NCBI RefSeq assembly: GCF_022458985.1
Contig: NC_061789.1
Coordinates: 18,146,357-18,210,356, forward strand
Length of the DNA stretch: 64,000 nt
Source of the DNA: Mugil cephalus
Lineage: Eukaryota > Chordata > Actinopteri > Mugiliformes > Mugilidae
Reading direction: 5' to 3'
Part shown: in pieces, positions 12,901 to 26,025 of the stretch
Layout of the letters: every line of letters begins with the position of its first letter
Numbering within the stretch: the first letter of the stretch is position 1
The notes under the pieces: generated by a model
Database searches by the model: none
What the model saw: the letters and a program-made list of their open reading frames with translations, nothing else
What the model was told of the DNA's origin: nothing
Program-made: the position numbers and the translations under genes

Positions 12901-15900
12901 CCACACCTTCCTCATCCCAGAGGGGATGAGTTTTGAGGAGGCGGCGGCCCTCCCCGTCAACTACATCACCGCCTACATGATGCTGTTTGACTTTGGCAAC
13001 CTGCGGCCCAACCAGAGCGTCCTCATCCATGCCGCCGCAGGTACGACAGAGCATGTGTGAAGATGTGTCAGACTGAGCCTGTGAATAAGTCCACTTACTT
13101 TCTTAGTTTCGTGTGTGAGTCAGTGTAGATAGATTAATAATTGACTGAGTGCGGTTGTGGCTTTGAATGGGTGCATGCGTTTCACTCTTAGTGCAAATAG
13201 CTGGCGTGATCCTACAGCTGAGAACTTGGCTTTAGGATCATAAGATCAACCTCTTGAGCAGAAACTCAAGAGCAACTGTACATAGCTCGTGAAATGGCGT
13301 TAAGGAAAACACCCTTGAATATTTTCGGAACCAGACGTCGTCCTTCCCTGCGCCCTCTGTTTATGCATTCCTCTCCTATATGAATTATGGTTGTTGGAAG
13401 GGGTCCCGCTCTTCATTTGTTTAAGATATGGCTCAGTGTTTTGCTCTCTCCAGGACTGCACTAACACTGGAGCACCTGCCACCTGGAGCGCGAGGCCGAG
13501 GTTCGGAGTGAGTTGGCGGGAGAGAGACAGGGACCCGGGGACTAAAAGCACCTGTTTTGGGGTGTGATGCACCGAGCCTCGGTGGATTTTGCCGAGTTTA
13601 CACAACTTGGCCAGCTGGAGAAAATGGGGGTGGGGGGAGGGCGAGCTTTAGCCAAAAGAAACTGTCCCCCTGCTCTTTCTCCCTCGCTGTCTCCCGGCGT
13701 ACAGCTCTCCCTTTTCCTCTCATTCCCGCTTTTATTGTGCACAGGGAACCAGAAAGGGATTCCTTCTGCATTTGGGACACGGTGTGGGTGTGGACTGATC
13801 AGAGAAGTAGAGCACGTAATGAAACCTTGGCCTGTTTTCCCTCTGAGATACAAAAAAAAAAAAAACATGACAAAAGAGAATTGGGACACTTCCAGCACAG
13901 GTGGATGTATCCCTTGACATTTTACGCAAAAAATCCTCAAATTCGCAAGACGAACACTAAACTGCGTAGAGCTGGATGATAGCTAGTAGGCTCATAGTTG
14001 TGGGACTGGTGGGCTACGCAGGAATCCCAAATCCTCCAGTTGATGTCACTCACCCTTGTGAACACACACACTGACTGCCAGAGTTCTTCTCAGAGTATGT
14101 TCGCTATAGGAGGAATGCTGTGGAAGTGTGGTGTAAGACACTTTTCTCTGCTGGTTTGGTTTGAGGCGGCGTCTCTGGTTTCTCACGGGCAGGCTGCCAG
14201 CCCTGGCTCGCCAGCTGTCCGGACATCAGGATTGTAAAAGCACATTGCCGAGCCTATGACAAAAACATTCGCTGAGCAGTCTTGCCGACACTCTGTCATT
14301 CTCTGTATGTGTAAATAATTACTACACTGTACGCAGTACAGCCCCGCTCTGCTGAGACCTCTCTTTGCATTAGTAGTTTGTGAATACGGTGTTACCGGCG
14401 CGATGGACGTGCACGTCCTCGTCTGAACGCCGTCTCCCCGCGTTGTGGGGCTGCACGGCTCACGTGGTGCTGGATGCTGGGCGTGTGTGGAGGGGGGAGG
14501 GTGGGAGGTCCCCGCTCCTGAGTCTGTCAAAAATTGTTTGCGGTGTTCTCTGATTAGTGAGATCAAAGGTGTCTGCTGTGACGCGGCTGTAGAGGGGAGG
14601 TGAGAGAGACAGACTCGTGATTGTGTCTATTTCTGCTTTTAATTAAAAAAAAAAAACAATATTGTGAAGGAAATTGCAGCCGGGGTTGCATGTACCTCTT
14701 AGTATTTATTTTTTATGTATTTTGTTTTGAAATCCCTATTTTATTTATATAGCAAACACAAATTCTGACATTTAAATTGATAAAATACTATAAATGTGAA
14801 GCTCTGCTTCTTAGTTTGTAGGTCTTCAACAGGGGGTCCATAGAGGTACTGCAGGGGCGTCGCAAAATCTTTGATTGATTAAACATTTTTCATATATTTT
14901 TTTTGTTTCCCCCACATTTTATTTTTTATTACACATTATCATGAATCAAACATATTTTGGTAATACTGAATGTAAAATGATAATAACAATCTATGTTTAT
15001 GAATAGTTTAATATAGAACACATATAATATGAAGGGGGGCCCTAATTAATCTGTCAGGGGGTCCTTTGCCTGAAAAACTTTGAAGACCCCTGAGCTAGTG
15101 AATATACTTCTGGCTCCCTTAAGTATGCATTCATTGCATAACCATCTCTCTTAGCTCTGTGGTAATGTACATTAATCTGACTACATCAGTCTCATTTTGT
15201 CTTAAAAAAAAAGCAGTGTTTACTTGAGATTCCAGATCCCGTGATATTAGTAAAGGGAGCACAACTCAAACATTTACAACGGCCTTCTATTATCTTACAT
15301 AAATGAATTCTGTGAATCGCTTTAAGGAGTCTGGTTTGTCTCTGAGATTACTTCAGACTAACCTCCGCCTTACTCGGAACATCATTCATTTGACCGTGGA
15401 GCGTCACATGGCGATGTGGAACACCGCCACTGTTTCCACGGCTGAAATTCCACATTTTCATTTTGAAAGTTTTCCCAAGAACTGATAAATAAATTCTACG
15501 CAGCACATTAAAATACAGAACGTGGTTTGTATTTCACTTACGAAACAGTGTCTAAGTAGAAGTGCTGTGCTACAACTCAGCCCGCAGCTTCAGTGAACAC
15601 CCCATTGAGCCACATGCAGAATTACACATGTGGTTAAATGGCTCTGCTTCAACTCAATAGACCGTCTCACAAGACCTTGCAGCTGACGATTGCATACATG
15701 TGCGCTGTAAACTGTGTAACAGCAGTGATGTTGTGTGACAGACATGCCTGCGCAACCCTGCATTCCTCTTAGATCAGTTTATGTCGAGAAAAGAGTGAGC
15801 TTTAACATGAGATTAATTGGGGCAGCCAAGGAGTAGCAGCAGTACAGAAGATCCTAATTTGTTTTTCACCCGCAAGTCACAGGGTATGGTGGTAATTATG

Positions 15901-16930
15901 ATTTAAACCAGAGTTATTTTCATTCAGTGCCTTAATAAATGGCTCCTTATCACAGAAAAGATTAATTTTCTTCCATTGGCACAGATCTTTTGATCTTTTC
16001 AGGATGTCTTTCTAGTAAGCAAAGCCTTGAGGGGTTCATCTTCTGCTGACTTATCTCATAGCTGACGTGTTTATTCTAATAATAAGAATTTAATCCGTGG
16101 ATGCAATTGTTTATGGAAAATAATTAGACTTCTTGAATTACCTTTAGATCTATGCGTCCCTGGAGCTCCTGGAGCATTCTGATAATTTGTCCTGAACTGA
16201 TTATAAAATGTAGTGATAATCTAATGATATCACCTTCATCAGGTAGCAGCGTTTCTGCCCAGCTGTACGGAATAGCTGCTAACATTCTGAATCACTTTAA
16301 TAAATGCAAATGTGGGTTTTACTTTAATACAGTGAGATTAGAGGACAAAAACAGCACAATTGCAATCTGAAGTAAACACAAGCCCTAAAATATAAAGTAA
16401 TATTAAGTAAATATTAACATTTTGAGGCGATATTATTTTTTGCTTCTTTGCCAAGAGTTAGATAATAAGATCTGCTCGGTAAATATGAAACTAAATCCAG
16501 CATTAGCAGAGAATTCAGGAAGTTGGCCGCGCCTGCCAAGAAGTAGTCTGGCGCATAACCCCCGGTAAAAAGGTGACTCGTCATATTTACACTTGTCAAG
16601 ATTAAACAAACAAAACGTGTGATCTTAAGAGATTTTGATTGATGGATTTGGTTACCTTTGGACTGAGCCCACGACGCTCTTTTGTCCTGTTTCCAGTTTT
16701 TGGACAGAAATAACTTTGTGGATGTTCGCATTAACCACACAGTGATTGTATGTTTTATTGTTGAAGGTAGGTATTAACAGAGGGATGATGGATAGCCATC
16801 TCCAGGTTGTGTCGCATCAACATAAAGGGCATCATTTCCTCCAAAGTATGGCGACCTTAGCCCATCAGGATCAGATGACCAGTTAGGAATGTCGGACTGC
16901 TGTTTAGACTCCATCAGTCAGTCATGTCTT

Positions 16931-16977
<47 letters not shown>

Positions 16978-19900
16978 GTCAGCTCTGGTGAATAGTCCTC
17001 AGCTGCCTCTCTCGTGGGTCCGCTCCTGTCCTTTCTCTCCAAACAATAGCTTGTTGTATTTCCTCCCATCGTGCCTCTCTTCTCCACCACACCGCACATC
17101 TGCATCCTCCGTTGTCCTCCTCCCCCTCTGGCCCTCCGTATCCTCCGCTCCCCCTGCGTGACCTCTCCATATCCGCGCTCTATTCCTCGTCATCGGGGGG
17201 AACGCGTACACGTTTCCCCTCTCGTTTTCCCCCAGAGGGCCTGGGTGGGTGAGGAGGAGTCCGGTGACATTTGAACGCATCTCGTGGGTCTTCCACTGCG
17301 CCCGGCCAACGGCCTTTCCTCTGACCTCTGCCTGAACCGGTCCTAATGTTTATGAACCCTGGCCAGCCACCCCGTCACCACACCCACACTACACATTCCT
17401 GCATACATATGGGGCTAAACCGCTTCCAATGATGACGTCTACCTCTGTTTTATTTATGAGCCTTTGAGTGACTGCGAGCCAGAATTAATTACCACGCATT
17501 GTGTTGCTGATGAGGAATTCATAATAGGAATTAGGTGGTGCTGTCGGAGTGTGTATCATGCACTTTTTTTAGTTGATTTTACTTCAAGCTTCAGCCATCT
17601 CCTCTTGCATGTCAAGACTTTGGGACATTTTGGCAAGAACTCCGCAAGAATTCCAACTGGATATTCCCCTACGCTCGGAACACACTCACTAATTGCAGCG
17701 TAAGGTGCCTTGGCCTGCTAAATAACACATGTTATCAATCATCTTCTCTCATAAAGCTCCACAGCAGTGTGTTTGAGGTCTGTGTGCAAGATTTTATTTT
17801 TCCCTCCAGTCAATTACGCTGGCTTCTGCAGCTGCTTCTTCCTGGATTGTCTGCGTTAGGATAGAGTTACACCAGGTGAACCTAAGCATTAGCTGGGAAG
17901 GCTTGAAGTGAGGGGCTTCCAGCTGCTGCAGATGTAGATTTAATCGAACCCTCAGAGAGGTGGACGACAAGTAGTCGCAGCCGACGAGTTAAATCCTTGT
18001 TAACAGTAATCCGTAGAGCTCAGTCTCTGGTTCTGGATGTGATTTTTACTGAAATATACTGAAGTTTTCTTTTGATCTTCATTGTTCCTCGTTCATCGAC
18101 GTGAGGCAAATAAGTCGTATTTGCTGTCAGATGTAGAGGCGCGAATCCAGCTGTAAAATAAAAATGAATTAAAAATAAAAAGTGGGCTACAGGTGGTGAG
18201 TTCACCAGAACATTTTCCCAAGTATATGAAAGTAAAATCGTTTGAAACGCTCAAAGTTTCTTACTTTCTTACTCACTTTTGCCTGAACAACAAAATGTTG
18301 AGCTTTCAGACACATTTCTTGCCTATCTATAGATGACCTTTCTACTCACACAGTATGTTACTTTAGACTTTTCCAGTGGCTTTTAAAGAAAGAATCAAAC
18401 ACGACAGAATCTTGGACTTACAAGCACTCTATCTGTCAGTCACATTCTCTGTGGTGAAAAACGTGGAAAGGACTTTTATTCACATCCATCCGTCTAGAAC
18501 CAGTTGTAAGAGCGTTTGGGTTTGTGGTAGTAGTAATACAGTGAAATAGGACACCCATTTAAGCTCCCATAGAGCTTTTTGGTGGAACCAAGTAATATTT
18601 GTTGCATTTGTGAGGAACAGCAGACGTGTGGCGTCGCGTACTCTAAATGTGCTCTAAATGATTAAAGTGAGTGGAACAGGTGGCTGGATCTCTTGGGCCT
18701 CCTGAATGAGAATCCTCGTGTAGATCTCCATGACTGCTGTCAAACCTGCAGGCGAGGCCTCGGGCGTATGAGCCCTCTGTGCGCAGTTGATTTCCAGATG
18801 GGTTTGATAAACGACAGACAAAAAGTTATTGTTTTGTGAGTTTTAAGGAAAGATATAGAGATTTTTTTTGTGTCTCATTCGTCCCAGGACTCCCTCCAAG
18901 ATTATTGTCCTCATTCATTATTTACAAGCTAACAAAGTCCCTTGCCGTTTCAGCTTCAGCTCATCTGTACTTACATCTCTTGCTTTTGTAGATCTGTTGT
19001 TCCTGGAAGCTGTGATGATAGTCCATGCCATGAAAATATTTTCCTCTCCTCTCCTACCAGTCTGTCTGCTCAGGAGGTCTTACCCTAGTTTGGAGAATGC
19101 TAATTCGCTCTGACCACTAAGCGGGAGTCGGGGCTGCGTGGTTGAACCGTCTCTGCGTTCCCCAGGCCTGGCATCGCCGGCGGCAGATCAGCTGCACTGA
19201 TAGGAGAGGGAAACCAGGGCAACCTCTGATCTAACCCGCCAATCACATCCCTTGCTCGCGCTCTTGCTGCTGCAGCCGTTGGCGAATGACCCCACCCGCC
19301 CCCACCAAACCACTACCACAGGTGTATGTGAAACCTATTTCGGGACACCTGTTCATGTGTTTGTACGCGTTTATGTGGACATTTTGATGGCGTGCACCGG
19401 CTTTTGTTTCATTTTTGCAGGCAGGTTTATGCCAGGAAGGAAACCTTCAAGACGTATTTTGCGTCTGACATGTACATTACATTCTCTTCATGTTGTTTTA
19501 GTGTTCACACTGTGAGAAACCTTATTCAGGAAAGCGTACATTAGCTAAGGATGTTGTTTTTCTTTCACTCACCCAGTAACTAAAAATGGGCTTCCTCTTT
19601 GCTACATGGAGAAATCCACTATCAGAGAGAGCACAATAAACTGCTCTTCAAGCGCACACACGCACACACACAGTCATAGCAGAAAAACGCCAAGGTTACA
19701 TAATTCAGTGTAATGCGTGTTCAGAAACAGCAAACCGCAGCTCCTACCATCGTTACAGGACTCAAATCTGAACTCTGTTATTCGAGCAGCAATAAAATGC
19801 TCATTTATCCGGCTCGGCTTGTTGATATTGTAACGCTGCCACGGCGAGTTTGGGTAAAAAGAGATGCTTGCGTCCACACTTGAGTTTCATTCTTTCGTAG

Positions 19901-22900
19901 CCACTGCCGCCGCAAACTAATGACGGGTTAAGAAATACACAAGTCCTTGAGGAAATGTGCAGAAACATGCACACTATCAAAGAAGAAAAAACACGGAGGA
20001 ACAAGGGACCAGTCATTTTATAGTGTGGACAGTAACCATATGGAGACCATCCGTCCCCCCTCCCCCTGCTTGCACCTGAGAATATCACAGTCTTTCGTTG
20101 TCTTGTTTTTGATAAGGAACCCAGGCTGATAAGGAGGACGTAACTAGATTGAGAGACGAGGAGGAGGCAGATGTCATTTTTTTTTATTTGTATAATATGA
20201 TAAACAGCTCAGATGTCCCCACCCACCCCTGGCTGTTGATCTGTGGGGTGTGGAGCAATAATAGTGGCCTCAGTGTCAGCCTGGATTCCTCTGTGTTTTG
20301 GGGAAAATTCCTCTTCTCTCCTAACAGGCATTTTATGGAAGCCAAGCGCAATTTGAGCCAAAATGGGAGAATGTAAGGATTCAGGGGAAAGACAAAACCC
20401 CTCCTGTGTATCCAGTTTCTCCAGAAGGAGACAAAAACAAAATAGATAGATGGACGCTTTTTGACATACTTACAGATTCCAAGTGTAAACAGCTTAATTG
20501 AATCTTGAGCAGAACAAATGCAGTTAGCTGGAAGAATTTGCTTAAGCTTCTTGCTCTTCCCTGAGCAGTGGGCTAGTGTTTGTGGCTGGCCTTAAATCAC
20601 ACTCTGTCCAATCCACCGAGAAAGTTTATTCCACTCTAAAAACATAGATGTGTAGGATGAAATTCAAAATCAGGAAAAAAGCAGGAACTGAAAAACATTA
20701 GGTTAATGTAAACTTAACATTTTAATTTACTATATTTACGAAGAGGAGCGGCCATTCTGGGAGGGAGCAGCCCTGCTCCTCTCCTCTGTGTGATGTGCGT
20801 ATGTATGGACGTGTGTCTGTGTGGGAGTGTGTATTTGTGAAGTGAGGGGTGCAGCAAGGGGTTCTTGGCACAGCTTAGCAGTCTTGTGATGGACGATCAG
20901 GAGTTTATACTCGTGGGATTTGTGAACAGGTACATTCTTCTTCTTTGGTACCCTCACAAAAGATTACTGACAGAGTAAAGTTAAAAAAAAAATGAATTTT
21001 TAATATGATTACATATGAAAGATGCTGCTGTTTCCATATCGCTCACTCACTCCGCGAAGCTGTAACAGAAGGGAAATCACTGGCTTTATGACAGCAGCCC
21101 TAGTTAAATATTAATACGTGAGGCCGGCCTGGGAGTGTGTGTGTGAGACGCGAGATTAAAGGATGCATGCATCACCCTGTCACTTTTTAACACCTGTGTG
21201 AGAGGGTTGCTACTATGTGACAGAGACATTTAGTAAAAGCAGCTCTTAAACCTCCCACTCAGACGGTGCATATTCAACAGCCTCTCGCTTTTTTTTTTCT
21301 TTCCACCTCACGTAAACTGTTGCTAACGCTCAATTCGTGTCAAAAGCAAGAAGAAGACGACACATTTTCCATATAAGTTCGTGATGAATGAGAATGCATA
21401 TCACGTTATCACGTCCAAGTGGCTCATTCGAGCTAAGAGGAACGATTCTCTGTCCAACATGAACGGATGAAAAACTTGTGATTGCTATCAAATGACTCTT
21501 ACAGGCCCAAAGCAGGAGCAGTCAAGGAAACAAAATGGCTCCCTTTGCTCAGTCATTGCCGACAATTTGGCCGAGGTTTCCTTGGCAACGCAAACTTGGT
21601 TCCTCGCTGAGGACAAGGAGAGATGGTGCTGTTATAACGCAGCAGTGACAGCGCTCACATCCAACAGCAACAGCCTTGAATTTGTTTTCTCATCAGTTCT
21701 ACCCCGAGTGTCAGCAGGCGCGATTATAGTAATGCGGAGTGCTCCATTCATCTCACGTGGACTCGAGACGAACACTATGAGAGAATTTCTGCGCTGAACT
21801 GAAGATTTGTGCGTTCAGATGATTACGGTTCTGGCCGTAGCTTTTCTTGTCGGCTCAAATTGTGTAACAAAGAAAAGGAAGGCGGGCTCAGTAGTGAATC
21901 TCCTGGTCAGAGATCATTTGAATCTGTCCTAATCTTAGAATTAGATCACGTTTCATGCTTTGGCCGGTGTCAGTGCGGTTTTTCGTGGTGTAGCGTCAGG
22001 CGTGATATGCCGGATGTTTGGGAGGAAATTGTACTAAATTTAAACTATTAAGTTTGCCAAATACTTTTTAAGTTTAGTGTCAGATCGTGCCCAGTATCCT
22101 CTCTTCACAATACATATTCTGTGTATAGAAGGCAATGCAGATTTCTGATGCTGTGGTTATTCATAGAATATAAAGGTAATAATGAATGATTTCCCAAATT
22201 AAAGATGTCACCATTTGGTTACTTTTCCAAGAGGTCCAAGCAAATGTGTAAAAACCTTCTCACGCATGTGCCCGCCTTTCTGTCTGAAGTCTTGAGTTTA
22301 GGTGGCTTCATGAGCGAGCGAATCATTCATTTACTCCGAAGTCCGCCGCATGTCTGGCAGCCCGGCTATGCCCATTAAAAATGGATGTTATTTAAATGCA
22401 CATGTTGCTTTGTGTTGCTTTATGCACTGGGATCAGATAAGATGTACTCCTTGCTTGGTCAGGCATGAATGACCTTTATGGGTGCCTTTCAGTTCAAGTC
22501 TTCAAGTCGGCCTCCATTTCAAACAAGCCACCTCTTATCAGTAACCTATTACTCCTTGCTCTGGCTGCTTTAGCAAACACTGGCTGAGGCTCTTTTACCG
22601 CAACTATGTGCGCGCTTTCAGACACAGTGAGCAAAAATGCATATATTCAAACCTTGGACAATGCAGTGCATTTTCAGCTGGCATAGTTATAGGTTCGTGT
22701 AATTTGTGATAGCATATCATCCAGTTCTCCTATCCTAACAAATAGAAATGCATTTTTTCTTATTATGTGGCATTTGTCCTGAATAAGGGAACCAGAAACA
22801 GGGATGTGTCATTCCAGCTACAATGGCTACTTTCTCCAGAGTTCGAAATGTGTGTCTGTGCATCTGTGCGTGGGCGTCTATTCTCCCTAGGCCGTCCGGG

Positions 22901-25900
22901 GTAATGTGATTGTGCTGTGTTTAATGCGCTCCTTACATACCCCCGAGCTGAACACATTCACCCTGTTACTGACTTGTTTGTTTGGGACAATAAAAAACGC
23001 AAATCGCATTTACCTGCCATAGAAAGTATGCGCAGAATGTGAAATCTTGGGTGCTTGGTTGTTTAGAGCTGAGCTCCATGCTGTGTCGCCGTGAACAGCA
23101 AAATTCTCAGCCGGCCTTAAATCATTGCCAGACGACTTTTCATTAGGATCAATTACCGGATTGTGTATGTTTCCACATATCTACATATTAACCTTTCTCC
23201 TCTTGCTCCAGGTGGCGTGGGCATTGCAGCCACTCAGCTGTGCAACACGGTGAAGGATGTGACTGTGTTCGGCACTGCGTCGGCCAGCAAGCATGAGACC
23301 ATCAGCCAGGGCGGAGTCACGCATGCCATCGACTACCGCACCAAGGACTATGTGGAGGAAGTCCGCAAGATCAGTCCAAAAGGTGAGAAACCTCTGGAAA
23401 AAAGCTAACAAACTGCGTGTGTACAGAGACATGTGATGATCATAAATAACAGGAAATAACTGGCCCAGCCACGCTGCCAATAAAGGTTTTTACTGCAAGA
23501 TACACTTTCCCCGTTGAGATTGTCTCATAAGGCAAATAATCCAGATAGATATATTCCCACTTGCGCAAAGCAATACGGAGCGAAGACAGCGCTTGTTGGT
23601 CGCTGTTGAACAAACTACAGTGAGATGAGATCATTTTCATGCATTTCCTCCGAGGAGCTGGATGCAGCGTGCACTAGGCTGACCTCATGTAGGGAGTCAT
23701 TATCCCTACCAAGCAAACTCATTTCACCGAACAGAGGCTCCCGCCACAACCAATAATGTATCCACAGAGTTTTATGTTAATGGACTCCCTACGAGGGGCA
23801 CAAAAAAAAAAAAAATGCAGCTTTTCAGAAAAACTAAACAATGTCCAGTTCCTGTTTCACATTTTGCCTACTGCTGTGTTCCGAAGCTCATTTCGCAGTC
23901 CTCTCTCCGAACTGGCATGAGTGAGTGAGACGGGCAGACATTACTGAGACGGATAGGACGAGAGTGAGGACTGACACTTTAGACAGAATGTATCTAATTA
24001 GAAGCCCGGATCGATGTACAGCCCCTGCTCACTACCTTTCTCTCTGTCTTTGGCTTTTGTCGATTCATCTGTGCTGTGGTCAAGTCAGAGTCCTGCTGTG
24101 AGTCTCCCACGATCAATAGAACCAGGGCTTAGCAGAGCAAGGAGGGCCAGCCCAATTTGAGGAGTCCCGTCTGGCACTGAGGAGCATCATTAAGTCTGAG
24201 CCTACATGGCTGGACATTAATAAGCCACAAAGAAGCCCTCATAGTTAGGTTGTTGTGCTTTGCCATCTGTTAGAGGTTGGTTTGTTATTCTGTCCACTTA
24301 GGAATGGAATTGACGTGACGGAGCAACATTTCATCCCTCTTATCTTATCAGTGACAAGAATGAAAAAACAGAAAACAAGCAGGATCTTATGCCACTCTCC
24401 TCCTCTCCTGTTTTGGGATACGTATGGGCTCCTTTTCTTGTAAACAGGGCAGAATTTGGCGGCGCTCACTACTCCTAGTGAACTTTGGCATGCAGAGGAG
24501 GTTGCTGAGGAGACTTGGCAGGCTGCTCTCCGAATTCACACCAGTGATAACTGTCCCGTTCTTTTCTCCTCTGCTCCAGGGCTGGACATAATTCTGGACC
24601 CTCTTGGAGGATCAGACACTCACAAGGCCTACAACCTGCTGAAGCCCATGGGCAAACTTATTACCTATGGTAAGTAAAGATAGTATAGTGACACAAGACA
24701 GCCGTCGATGTGCTTGCTTGGGGAAAACGGGAAGAAATAGTTAGCAATAAATACATTTGCTGAAGTAAGGAAGGATGCTTGCCAGCTGAATCAGTTTTCC
24801 ACACAGCGTTAGATTCAGAGTCCCTTTTATCTGCTGGAGTGAAGTAATTCCTCTGCTTTTTCAAGCAAATACCCCCTGGATTAAATATATATATATAAAA
24901 AATCTCCAACCAGGCATTCCCTGATTTTCAGTTTTTAAAAGTACCAGAACTTTTTATGTGACGCCTTTAACAAATGTGGTTCTTTAAGCTTGAAGCTAAA
25001 TGCCAAGGCTAGCTAATAGCTGAGGTCACAGTTGTTGTTCCTTTCATTAACAGAGTATTCATACATATTGCTGTAGAAAAAAATTTATTTCTGATGGCAT
25101 GGAGGAGGAATTTGTTATGACTCCAGCAGCACTTGGAGTTAATGGAACAACTTTATTAGACTGATGCGTTTTGGCTGGTGGCTGTCATGAGGGTCATACA
25201 TACATATTAACATATATATATTAAAATTATTAATAAGCTGTTTGCATGTTATATTGCATGTGTAATGCAGTTCAAAAGCTCTAGTTGGTTTAAATGAAAT
25301 ATTCAAGATAACTGTAAGTAAATTTAGACAATAGAACAGATGAAATAGCTGTGGGTTCCGCACTTTCCACAGAGAAAAGCTGCGTTGTAGTGGGCAGTGT
25401 GGCCTCTCAGTAGAAGTCCGTGTCCTTAGTGTCATCCGTGGGAAGCGCTTTACGCTCGCTCTGTTGCAGTGCCAATCTGGAACCAGCGCACATGCAGTGG
25501 GTGGGGTCGGCATCCACGGAGAACAGGGCCTTGCCTTTGCATGTCGCTCAGAAACCTACTACTCAGCATGGTGCCCTCCACCCTCGCCCATTCACCCTCT
25601 CTCACCCCTATAGGCAGCCCCCACCCCAACCCCACCCCACCCCAGCCTCCCCATCCTTCTTTGCCCGCTGCTTCTCTTCCAGCCTGTCAGAAGTATGCGT
25701 GGCGGAACAATGGGCGTTCTATCCGCACGAAACCTGGAATGTGTCTGAATGTAGCAGCCCGGGTCCCCTCTCTTCTCTCAGAGCACGCTTTGTGCCCCCT
25801 GTTTCCCCCGAGAGAGAGACAGAGACAGCGAGAGCACTGGCAACTATGTGCACAAGGAAGGGGAGGATAGGAGGACAATATGGTGACAGCTACAGCTGAA

Positions 25901-25993
25901 GTGCTAAAGAGGTTTTTAAGGTGGAAGGTGTAGGTGAGAGTGTGAGTATCTAGAGAGACAGAGGTGTGACATTAAACCTGAACAGACAGGCAG

Positions 25994-26025
<32 letters not shown>

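Larger units (their letters stand above)
13041..23211 (+). other. vat1: vat1 intron 2 (10.2 kb)
   Basis: The largest intron of the gene. It holds a MITE-like repeat at 14821-15088 and a TG microsatellite at 16933-16975. No exon, RNA gene or nested gene could be supported; the many short open frames lack conserved residues. Confidence 0.85.

Noticed and set aside
13542-13979. Overlapping frames of 117-140 codons in vat1 intron 2
   Set aside because: Composition is unlike a protein, both strands are open at once, and no homologous motif is seen.
16933-16975. TG run considered as a CRISPR-like or tandem array
   Set aside because: It is a plain dinucleotide microsatellite without spacers.
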